A stretch of DNA of 64,000 nucleotides from the NCBI RefSeq assembly GCF_042682565.1, contig NZ_JBHUIC010000004.1, one strand, 5' to 3'. Of this stretch, positions 27,665 to 35,257 are shown in pieces. A model generated the notes under the pieces. The model ran no database searches, had not been told where the DNA came from, and saw only the letters and a program-made list of their open reading frames with translations. The stretch is from Pistricoccus aurantiacus (GTDB lineage: Bacteria > Pseudomonadota > Gammaproteobacteria > Pseudomonadales > Halomonadaceae). How positions within the stretch are numbered: position 1 is the stretch's first letter; each line of letters begins with the position of its first letter. Made by a program: the position numbers and the translations under genes.

Positions 27665-28590
27665 GGCTCGGGCTCCTCCGCGGGGGGAGCAGTCGACGGC
27701 GGCAGGACGGATAACAATGCCTTCGGCAGTTCACGAATGGCGAAGCTTTCGTCCCAGAGTGTGTCCCGGGGCGGCGGCGGAAAGAGCAGCAGGAAATGAC
27801 GGGCCCGCTCCAGGCGCGAGATCGGCGTCGCTTCTACCCGAGCGAAAGGTTTGCCGGGATCATGCTCGACCCGGCTGACCCGCGCCACCGGGTAGCCAGC
27901 GGGAAAACGCCCCGCAAGCCCGGAGCTGATCAACAGATCGCCTTCGCGAATATCCGCCGTATCCGGCACATGTCGCACCGTCAGCGTATCGAAGCGCCCG
28001 GTGCCCTGAACGATGAAACGCAGGCCGTTGCGGTTGATCTGCACCGGCAGCGCATGATTGGCATCCGCCAGCAGCAGCACCCGGCTGGAATAGGCGGAGA
28101 CGCCAATGACCTGACCGACGATGCCGGAGGCATCCATCACCGGCTGACCGACGAAAACTCCGTCTCGACGTCCCCGATCGACTACCACCTGGTGAGTGAA
28201 GGGATCCGAGTCCAAGGTCAACAGCTCCGCGGTGATATAGGAAATATCGCGGCGTTTCGCGGCGTGCAGCAGTTCACGAAGGCGCAGGTTTTCCGCCGTC
28301 AGGCTCGCCATGCGCTGAGTGCGCTGAGACAGGGTGAGAATCTGCTGGCGCAGCTGCTGATTTTCCTCGACGAGCTGCTGCTGATTCGATAGTACCAGCG
28401 AGCTCCAGGCCAGGGCGTCGCCGGGAAGGCTAGCCAGCCATTGGATGGGGGTCACGACGCTTGCGAGCCTGGCACGCAGCGCCTCGACCTGGGAAAAGCG
28501 CTGCTCCGAGACCATCAGTGCGATGGCGACCAGCGCACAGGCCAGCACGCGATAGCGAGGTATCGTACCCTGGGTGAACAGCGGTTTGAT
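27661..28590 (-). CDS. mreC: Rod-shape-determining protein MreC, probable ATC start
   Basis: A 309-residue periplasmic scaffold protein of the elongasome: cytoplasmic N-terminus, one membrane helix (about 16-30), a coiled coil (about 70-105) and two beta-barrel domains, with an unusual proline-rich C-terminal tail. No ATG, GTG or TTG precedes the conserved N-terminus IKPLFTQGTIPRYR, which aligns with MKPIFSRGPSLQIR of E. coli MreC. An ATC occupies the start position (28590-28588) with GGGAG seven bases upstream. The first standard start is a GTG at 28548, which would remove the cytoplasmic segment. I therefore annotate the ATC, by inference. Confidence 0.85.
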   Translation of the reverse strand: MKPLFTQGTIPRYRVLACALVAIALMVSEQRFSQVEALRARLASVVTPIQWLASLPGDALAWSSLVLSNQQQLVEENQQLRQQILTLSQRTQRMASLTAENLRLRELLHAAKRRDISYITAELLTLDSDPFTHQVVVDRGRRDGVFVGQPVMDASGIVGQVIGVSAYSSRVLLLADANHALPVQINRNGLRFIVQGTGRFDTLTVRHVPDTADIREGDLLISSGLAGRFPAGYPVARVSRVEHDPGKPFARVEATPISRLERARHFLLLFPPPPRDTLWDESFAIRELPKALLSVLPPSTAPPAEEPEP

Positions 28591-28675
28591 AAGGCGTCTC
28601 CCGCAAACGTATGCCCAAGACTCGGTGTAGACGGCGCTTCTTTGTCCCGAGCGATCGCCATGCGCCGGAACATCT

Positions 28676-29713
28676 TTATTCGGTGCAAAGCAGTTCGAAG
28701 ACGTGCTGATCGATCAACTCCAGCGCCTTGCCGCCGCCCCGGGCGACGCAGGTCAGCGGATCCTCCGCCACGATCACCGGCAGGCCGGTTTCCTCGGCGA
28801 TCAGGGTATCCAGGTCGCGCAGCATGGCGCCGCCACCGGTCAACACCAGGCCGCGCTCGGCGATATCCGAGGCCAGTTCCGGCGGCGCCTGCTCCAGGGC
28901 GTTCTTGATGGCGGTGATGATCGCCATCAGGGATTCATGCAGGGCATCGAGAATCTCGTGGGAATTGAGGGTGAAACTGCGCGGCACCCCTTCCGCCAGA
29001 TTGCGCCCGCGCACATCGATTTCGCGCAGCTCGCCGCCGGGATAGGCGCAGCCGATTTCTTCCTTGATGCGCTCCGCTGTCGCCTCGCCGATCAGGCTGC
29101 CATAGTGACGACGGACATAGGAAGTAATGGCTTCATCGAAGCGATCACCGCCCACCCGAATGGACTCCGAATACACCACGCCATGCAGGGAAATGATCGC
29201 GATTTCGCTGGTGCCGCCGCCGATATCCACCACCATCGAGCCCTGGGCTTCTTCCACTGGCAACCCGGCGCCAAGCGCTGCGGCCATGGGTTCCTTGATC
29301 AGATGGACTTCCCGGGCACCGGCGCCTTCCGCGGAGTCCTGAATCGCGCGGCGCTCCACCTGAGTGGACATGCAGGGCACGCAGATCAGCACTCGCGGGC
29401 TGGGGCTCAGGAAAGTGCGCTGGTGTACCTTGCGGATGAAGTGCTGGAGCATCTGTTCCGTCACGGTGAAGTCCGCGATCACCCCATCCTTCATGGGCCG
29501 AATGGCGGTGATATTGCCCGGGGTCCGCCCCAGCATGCGCTTGGCCTCCGCACCCACCGCGGCGACGCTGCGGTTGTTGCCGGTCTGGCGTATCGCCACC
29601 ACGGAAGGCTCGTTGAGCACGATACCGCGACCGCGCACGTAAATCAGTGTGTTGGCCGTTCCCAGGTCGATCGAAAGATCACTGGAGAACAGCCCCCTCA
29701 AGCGTTTGAACAT
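28676..29713 (-). CDS. mreB: Rod-shape-determining protein MreB
   Basis: A 345-residue bacterial actin that forms membrane-associated filaments to position the cell-wall elongation machinery. The actin-fold motifs are plain: IDLGTANTLIYV (phosphate 1), VVDIGGGTSEIAII (phosphate 2) and LTGGGAMLRDLD (adenosine). It starts MFKRLRGLFSSDLSIDLG, the membrane-binding N-terminus. It is the first gene of a seven-gene row to tldD. Its promoter must be in the 165-base gap shared with divergent gatC. Confidence 0.97.
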   Translation of the reverse strand: MFKRLRGLFSSDLSIDLGTANTLIYVRGRGIVLNEPSVVAIRQTGNNRSVAAVGAEAKRMLGRTPGNITAIRPMKDGVIADFTVTEQMLQHFIRKVHQRTFLSPSPRVLICVPCMSTQVERRAIQDSAEGAGAREVHLIKEPMAAALGAGLPVEEAQGSMVVDIGGGTSEIAIISLHGVVYSESIRVGGDRFDEAITSYVRRHYGSLIGEATAERIKEEIGCAYPGGELREIDVRGRNLAEGVPRSFTLNSHEILDALHESLMAIITAIKNALEQAPPELASDIAERGLVLTGGGAMLRDLDTLIAEETGLPVIVAEDPLTCVARGGGKALELIDQHVFELLCTE

Positions 29714-29878
29714 GGAGGTGGTTACCTAATGCTGACAGGCTGACGGGACCCATTGCGGAGGCAAAAGGTATCATCGCGAGGGGGTGGCGGCAAGCGCGAC
29801 CACCTGCCACAAAGGCCGGAATATGGTACATTTCCTGGCTATTTATGATTACCCCACCGCGTAAGGAAAACTCATACC

Positions 29879-30166
29879 ATGGCGCTTGAACACGCAGACG
29901 TACAACGCGCGGCGCACCTGGCCAGGCTGGCCCTGGGCGACACGGAGGCCGCGGGTTACGTCGATGATCTTAAGCACATCCTCGAGATGGTCGATCAGCT
30001 GCAGCAGGTCGATACCCGGGATATCGCCCCCCTGGCCCATCCGCTGGAGACGACTCAGCCGCTACGCCCGGACGAAGTCACCGAATCCAACCATCGCGAG
30101 GTCTTTCAGCGCTGCGCGCCCCTGGTAGAAGACGGCCTCTATCTGGTGCCGCGAGTCGTCGAATGA
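29879..30166 (+). CDS. gatC: Asp-tRNA(Asn)/Glu-tRNA(Gln) amidotransferase subunit C
   Basis: A 95-residue GatC. The small subunit stabilises the GatAB complex that converts misacylated Glu-tRNA(Gln) and Asp-tRNA(Asn) to the correct forms. It has the family core VQRAAHLARLAL and the DIAPLAHPLE belt that wraps around GatA. A TAAGGAA site lies about 13 bases before the ATG. It is the first gene of gatCAB. Confidence 0.93.
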   Translation: MALEHADVQRAAHLARLALGDTEAAGYVDDLKHILEMVDQLQQVDTRDIAPLAHPLETTQPLRPDEVTESNHREVFQRCAPLVEDGLYLVPRVVE

Positions 30167-30243
30167 CTCTCCAACGCCGTCTAGCGAACGCCGATCCATG
30201 AATATCGCGCATCTGAATACCCCGTTTCGGAGCTTGACCGCCC

Positions 30244-31749
30244 ATGCATGAAAAGACCCTGACCGAACTCGCCGACGGCCTCGCGGCAGGTGAGTTTTCC
30301 AGTCGCGAGCTGATTGAATCCCTGCTGTCGCGCATCGAGCGTCTGGACGGCGAGCTCAATAGCTTCATCACCGTTACCGGCGATCAGGCGCTTGCCGCCG
30401 CGACCGAAGCTGATGCTCTGCGCGCCAGGGGCGAAGCAGGCCCTCTCGCCGGCCTGCCCATCGCGCTGAAGGACATCTTCTGCACCCGGGGGGTCAGGAC
30501 CAGCTGCGGTTCGAAGATGCTCGACAACTTCATCGCGCCCTACGACGCCACGGTGGTGGAAAAGCTCAGCCAGGCGGGTCTGATCAGCCTGGGCAAGACC
30601 AACATGGACGAGTTCGCCATGGGCTCCTCCAACGAGTCAAGCTTTTATGGCCCGGTCAAGAATCCTTGGGACCTGAACGCGGTGCCCGGCGGCAGTTCCG
30701 GGGGCAGCGCCGCGGCGGTGGCGGCGGGATTGGCGCCGGCGGCGCTGGGCACGGATACCGGCGGCTCGATCCGCCAGCCCGCCGCCTTCTGCGGCATCAC
30801 CGGGCTCAAGCCCACCTACGGCCGCGTGTCCCGCTACGGTATCATCGCCTACGCTTCTAGCCTGGATCAGGCCGGCCCCATGGCCTACACCGCCGAGGAC
30901 TGCGCCCTGCTGATGAACGTCATCGCCGGTCACGACGCTCGAGACTCCACCAGCGTCCCCCGCCCGGTACCGGATTATCGCGCGGAACTGAATGCGCCCC
31001 TCGAAGGGCTGAAGATCGGTCTACCCAAGGAGTACTTCGGCGACGGGCTGGACAGCGGCGTGGAAAACGCTGTGCGGGAAGCGATCAAGGTCTATGAGTC
31101 ATTGGGCGCTACGATCCACGAGGTCAGCCTGCCGCATACGCATCTCGCCATTCCTGCTTATTACGTGATCGCCCCGGCGGAAGCGTCCTCGAACCTGTCA
31201 CGCTTCGATGGCGTACGCTTCGGCCATCGCTGCGAGAATCCCAGCGATCTCATCGATCTCTACAAGCGCTCCCGGGCGGAAGGCTTCGGCGACGAGGTCA
31301 AGCGGCGCATCCTGATGGGCACCCACACCCTGTCCGAGGGCTTCTTCGACGCCTACTACAAGAAGGCCCAGCAGGTGCGCCGGCTGATTCGCCAGGATTT
31401 CCTCGATGCTTTCGAGAACGTCGACGTGCTGATGGGCCCGGCGGCCCCCACCGCCGCCTTTGACCTGGGGGCGCAGAAGGACCCGGTTTCCATGTACCTG
31501 CAGGATATCTACACCATCGCCATCAACCTGGCGGGCATTCCCGGCATCAGCGCACCGGTGGGTCTGGTGGATGGCCGCCCCACGGATGGCCGCCCCACGG
31601 ATGGCCGCCCCACGGATGGCCGCCCCACGGGCCTGCAGATCCTCGGCCCGCACTTCAGTGAAGCCCGGCTGCTCAACGTCGCTCACCAATACCAGCAGGC
31701 CACGACCTGGCATCGCCAGCGCCCGGCCTTCGCCAAGGAGACCCGCTAA
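30244..31749 (+). CDS. gatA: Asp-tRNA(Asn)/Glu-tRNA(Gln) amidotransferase subunit A
   Basis: A 501-residue amidase-signature enzyme that frees ammonia from glutamine for transamidation. The Ser-cisSer-Lys triad can be placed at K76 (ALKDIF), S151/S152 (GGSSGGSAAA) and S175 (TDTGGSIRQP). Residues 443-462 are four identical copies of the pentapeptide DGRPT, where relatives have a single short turn (GLVDGLPVGLQ-like), so the gene carries a local repeat expansion that keeps the frame. The TAA stop overlaps the gatB ATG by one base. Confidence 0.96.
   Translation: MHEKTLTELADGLAAGEFSSRELIESLLSRIERLDGELNSFITVTGDQALAAATEADALRARGEAGPLAGLPIALKDIFCTRGVRTSCGSKMLDNFIAPYDATVVEKLSQAGLISLGKTNMDEFAMGSSNESSFYGPVKNPWDLNAVPGGSSGGSAAAVAAGLAPAALGTDTGGSIRQPAAFCGITGLKPTYGRVSRYGIIAYASSLDQAGPMAYTAEDCALLMNVIAGHDARDSTSVPRPVPDYRAELNAPLEGLKIGLPKEYFGDGLDSGVENAVREAIKVYESLGATIHEVSLPHTHLAIPAYYVIAPAEASSNLSRFDGVRFGHRCENPSDLIDLYKRSRAEGFGDEVKRRILMGTHTLSEGFFDAYYKKAQQVRRLIRQDFLDAFENVDVLMGPAAPTAAFDLGAQKDPVSMYLQDIYTIAINLAGIPGISAPVGLVDGRPTDGRPTDGRPTDGRPTGLQILGPHFSEARLLNVAHQYQQATTWHRQRPAFAKETR
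31570..31629 (+). repeat. Four perfect 15-bp tandem repeats inside gatA
   Basis: The unit GATGGCCGCCCCACG occurs four times without a mismatch, encoding DGRPT each time. Because 15 is a multiple of three, gain or loss of a unit leaves gatA in frame. Perfect identity suggests recent expansion by slippage. Confidence 0.97.
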
Positions 31750-33212
31750 TGCAATGGGAAACCGTGATCGGTCTCGAAGTCCACGTCCAGTTGGCGACGC
31801 AATCGAAGATCTTTTCCGGCGCCTCAACCGCCTTCGGCGCGGAGCCCAACACCCAGGCCTGCGCGGTGGATCTCGGCCTGCCCGGGGTACTGCCGGTGCT
31901 CAATGAAGGCGCGGTGGCCATGGCGGTCCAGTTCGGCCTGGGCATCAACGCGGAGATTCCCGAGGTCTCCGTGTTCGATCGCAAGAACTACTTCTATCCG
32001 GACCTGCCCAAGGGCTACCAGACCAGCCAGATGTATCACCCCATCGTCGGCCCCGGCGAGGTGGAAATCACCCTGGAGGACGGCGACACCAAGCGCATTC
32101 GCGTGCACCACGCCCACCTGGAGGAAGACGCCGGCAAATCCCTGCACGAGACGTTCACTGGTGAAATGGGTCAGGGCATGACCGGTATCGATCTGAACCG
32201 GGCCGGCACGCCGCTTTTGGAAATCGTCTCCGAGCCGGACATGCGCTCCGCCGGGGAAGCCGTCGCCTACCTCCGGGCGATTCACGCCATCGTCACCTAC
32301 CTGGGCATCAGTGACGGCAACATGGCGGAAGGCTCCATGCGCTGCGACGTCAACGTCTCCGTGCGTCCCAAGGGTCAGGAAGCCTTCGGCACCCGGGCGG
32401 AGATCAAGAACGTCAACTCCTTCCGTTTCGTCGAGCGGGCCATCGCCTTCGAGGTGGAACGCCAGATCGAGCTGCTCGAGGACGGCGGCAAGGTAGTGCA
32501 GGAAACCCGCCTGTATGACCCGGACGCGGACGAGACCCGCAGCATGCGCACCAAGGAGGAAGCCAACGACTACCGCTACTTCCCCTGCCCGGACCTGCTG
32601 CCGGTGAAGCTCGAGCGGGACTACGTGGAGCATCTGCGTGCCACTCTGCCGGAACTTCCGGCGGAGAAGCGCGCTCGCTTCCAGAACGAGCTCGGGCTTT
32701 CCGCCTACGACGCCGGCGTGCTTTCCGCCAGCCGTTCCATGGCGGACTATTTCGAGCGGGCCAAGGAAGTGTGCGGCGACGCCAAGCTGGCCGCCAACTG
32801 GGTGCAAGGGGAGCTTTCTGGCCAGCTCAACCGCGAGAATCTGAGTATCGATGACAGCCCGGTCAGCGCGGAGCAGCTTGGCGAGCTGCTCTCGCGACTC
32901 AAGGACGACACCATCAACGGCAAGGCCGCCAAACAGGTGTTCTTTGCGCTCTGGAACGGCGAGGGCGACTCCGCCGATGAGATCATCGAAGCCAAGGGGC
33001 TCAGGCAAGTCACCGATACCGGCGCCATCGAGGGGATGATCGACCAGGTGATAGCGGACAGCCCCAAGCAGGTAGCCCAGTATCGGGAGGCGGCGCCGGA
33101 CAAGCGCGGCAAGATGATCGGCTACTTCGTCGGCCAGGTGATGAAAGCCTCCCGCGGCACCGCCAATCCCCAGCAGGTCAATCAGCTGTTGAAGGAAAAG
33201 CTTGACGGCTAG
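31749..33212 (+). CDS. gatB: Asp-tRNA(Asn)/Glu-tRNA(Gln) amidotransferase subunit B
   Basis: A 487-residue GatB, the kinase-like subunit that activates the misacylated tRNA with ATP. The N-terminal catalytic cradle begins MQWETVIGLEVHVQL and includes GLPGVLPVLN and the FYPDLPKGYQ metal-site region; the C-terminal helical and YqeY-like tail (about 340-487) binds tRNA. It is translationally coupled to gatA. Confidence 0.97.
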   Translation: MQWETVIGLEVHVQLATQSKIFSGASTAFGAEPNTQACAVDLGLPGVLPVLNEGAVAMAVQFGLGINAEIPEVSVFDRKNYFYPDLPKGYQTSQMYHPIVGPGEVEITLEDGDTKRIRVHHAHLEEDAGKSLHETFTGEMGQGMTGIDLNRAGTPLLEIVSEPDMRSAGEAVAYLRAIHAIVTYLGISDGNMAEGSMRCDVNVSVRPKGQEAFGTRAEIKNVNSFRFVERAIAFEVERQIELLEDGGKVVQETRLYDPDADETRSMRTKEEANDYRYFPCPDLLPVKLERDYVEHLRATLPELPAEKRARFQNELGLSAYDAGVLSASRSMADYFERAKEVCGDAKLAANWVQGELSGQLNRENLSIDDSPVSAEQLGELLSRLKDDTINGKAAKQVFFALWNGEGDSADEIIEAKGLRQVTDTGAIEGMIDQVIADSPKQVAQYREAAPDKRGKMIGYFVGQVMKASRGTANPQQVNQLLKEKLDG

Positions 33213-33254
33213 GCTCGGCAAGCCATCAGCGTCATCCTGACATCAGTCACAACG

Positions 33255-33285
33255 AGAACCTCGGCCATAAGCCGAGGTTCTTGCA
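33255..33285 (+). terminator. Probable terminator hairpin after gatB
   Basis: AGAACCTCGGC and GCCGAGGTTCT form an 11-bp perfect stem around CATAA. The T-rich tail is weak (TGCATTGCAT), so efficiency is uncertain. It lies in the convergent gap between gatB and the xylanase gene. Confidence 0.6.
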
Positions 33286-33319
33286 TTGCATCCTTTACTA
33301 CTACAGCCGATTCGAACGC

Positions 33320-35062
33320 CTACTCTTCCAGGGATGATTTCAGGCTGTGATAGGCGGGCTTGGGCTTTTTCTGCGTATCGAAGATCAGGCCGTTGCCGAA
33401 GCCTTCCTCATTCCACCAGTCCTGCAGCGAGGAATAGCGGTCCGTGAAGCCCCAGACGGAAAAGGCGGTAAAGGCTCGTTTTTCCTTGGCCAGCTCGAAG
33501 ATCTCGCGGTAGTACTTCGCCTGCTGCTTGAGCCGCTTTCGAGAATCGTCCTCTTGCAGATTGACATCCATTTCCGAGATACGCACCTCGAGCCCCAAGT
33601 CGATGAAGCGCTGCACGTTTTCGCGAAAGGCATCGACGCCGACCGGCTGGTAGTCATCGGTCATGTCCTCGTGCATCTGGAAGCCGATGCCGTGCAGGGG
33701 TACATCGTCCTCGAGCAGGGATTTCGCCAGTTCATACATGGCGTCGGACTTGGGACCGCGATGTTCCAGGGCGTAGTCGTTGATGTACAGCTTGGCATTC
33801 GGGTCCGCCCGATGGGCTTCCCGCAAGGCGAACGCGATATAGTCCTCGCCCATGGCCTGATACCAGGGCGAGCCGGTACGCAGCTCGGAACCGAAGGGTT
33901 CGAAAGGCTCGTTGATCACGTCCCAGGAGGCTATTCGGCCCTTGTAGCGACCCACCACCGTGGCGATATGTTCCGCGAGAATGTGCTCGAGTTCGTCATC
34001 GTCGTGATTCCCTTCCGTGACCCAGCGCGGCAGCGCCTCCTTCCAGGCCAGGGTATGGCCATGCACCGCCATGTGGTTGCGCTCGGCGAAATCGACGATG
34101 GCGTCCGCATCCGCGAAGGCGTAGCGGTCCGGCTGCGGATGGATGAACTGGAATTTCATGACGTTTTCCGGCGTCACCATGTTGAACTGCTCGCCGAGTA
34201 CCCGCGCGTAGTCCGAATCGCTCAGCAGCGGAATGGCCGCCACCGCGGTGCCGATCTTGAGATGCGGATAACGGCGCTCCGCCAGACGACGCAGGGAATC
34301 CGGCGGCGGCGAAAAACGGGGAATCGACGAGTCGACTTTCTGGAGGCGGGACTCTTCGTTTAGTGCTCTAGCGGTCAGCGCGGCGAGAAAGAACTTGCGC
34401 CCTACCGGTGCATCCACGCCAATGCGTATTTCTCCGCTATCGAACAGCCCCGGGTCCGCCACGTTGATCACCGTTTGTCCGTCGACGGTTACCGTCAGAC
34501 GCCTGCCGATCCGCGAGAGAGTCAGTTCGATATCGCCCTTTCGACGGAGTTTTTGTCTGTCGATGGCAAAGGCACGTCGCTTCGGGTCATCGATGCCGTC
34601 CTGCAGTTCCAGGATCAGCTTGCGCTTGTTGACCTTCAGGGTGACGGCCTGCCCTTCCTGCCGCCACTCGTCCTGATTGTAAGGCAGGGTGCCATAGAAG
34701 GTAAGCCGCGCGCCCAGCGGGCGCTTGAGCCGTGCGGTGAGAGCGAAATCCCCACTCACCTTCAGTACCGGCCCTCGCAGATTGATCGGCGGATTGGCCA
34801 TCACCGGCGCATCCGGATCGTCCGCCGGCGGCACGATGCCGCGCCCGAGCCCCGTCACCTTCAGGCCTTTGGCGGTCATGCGGGCGCCGTCTACATGAGA
34901 CCAGTCCCCGGCGAGCAGATTCACGCCATCGTCCATTCTTGCACTCACGCCGCAGGAGACTCCCAGCAAGAGCGTACCCAGACAGGCAATCTTGACCGCC
35001 CTGCCCACCTTCCTGCCTTTCGGTTTTCGCCGCTTTTCAAACCAACCAATGACATCGAGCAT
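33320..35062 (-). CDS. Secreted GH10 endo-1,4-beta-xylanase
   Basis: A 580-residue glycoside hydrolase of family 10, which cuts the xylan backbone. The acid/base glutamate is E385 (WDVINEP) and the nucleophile E497 (RISEMDVN); GHTLAWKEALP and the terminal GFTDRYSS are also typical. An N-terminal Sec signal (hydrophobic stretch about 26-40, possible cleavage after VSA) follows a long basic start. Residues about 50-230 form a separate beta-rich domain that I cannot assign; a laminin/concanavalin-like binding module is possible. Export is therefore expected. A xylanase is unusual among the housekeeping neighbours and may be an acquired trait. Confidence 0.9.
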   Translation of the reverse strand: MLDVIGWFEKRRKPKGRKVGRAVKIACLGTLLLGVSCGVSARMDDGVNLLAGDWSHVDGARMTAKGLKVTGLGRGIVPPADDPDAPVMANPPINLRGPVLKVSGDFALTARLKRPLGARLTFYGTLPYNQDEWRQEGQAVTLKVNKRKLILELQDGIDDPKRRAFAIDRQKLRRKGDIELTLSRIGRRLTVTVDGQTVINVADPGLFDSGEIRIGVDAPVGRKFFLAALTARALNEESRLQKVDSSIPRFSPPPDSLRRLAERRYPHLKIGTAVAAIPLLSDSDYARVLGEQFNMVTPENVMKFQFIHPQPDRYAFADADAIVDFAERNHMAVHGHTLAWKEALPRWVTEGNHDDDELEHILAEHIATVVGRYKGRIASWDVINEPFEPFGSELRTGSPWYQAMGEDYIAFALREAHRADPNAKLYINDYALEHRGPKSDAMYELAKSLLEDDVPLHGIGFQMHEDMTDDYQPVGVDAFRENVQRFIDLGLEVRISEMDVNLQEDDSRKRLKQQAKYYREIFELAKEKRAFTAFSVWGFTDRYSSLQDWWNEEGFGNGLIFDTQKKPKPAYHSLKSSLEE

Positions 35063-35119
35063 ATTTCATTACTCTCTCTATCCATAAACAACAGCCGCCA
35101 CGAATAACGGCAATACTAT

Positions 35120-35151
35120 TCAGCGAGAACGCAAGTCAGTGAGAACGCAAG
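35120..35151. repeat. Two tandem 16-bp repeats between xylanase and GH15 genes
   Basis: TCAGCGAGAACGCAAG is followed directly by TCAGTGAGAACGCAAG, differing at one position. The pair lies in the 195-base divergent promoter region between the xylanase and the GH15 gene. Head-to-tail sites of this length can be binding sites for a regulator on one helix face; a chance duplication cannot be excluded. Confidence 0.6.
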
Positions 35152-35257
35152 CACTGATACAAGATCAAGGAGGGCCTGTCCGATGTGACAACCACGATGC
35201 AACCGTCCTATGCTTTAAAACCCGATGAAACGTTCGACATCATGCAAGGATGACTTG

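Noticed and set aside
27168..27734. Possible N-terminal fusion domain on Maf
   Set aside because: The open frame before Maf runs through mreD in another phase and has no similarity to a domain; mreD itself is clearly coding there and Maf has its own ATG.
31824..33221. Minus-strand open frame opposite gatB
   Set aside because: Antisense shadow of gatB; no ribosome site or domain.
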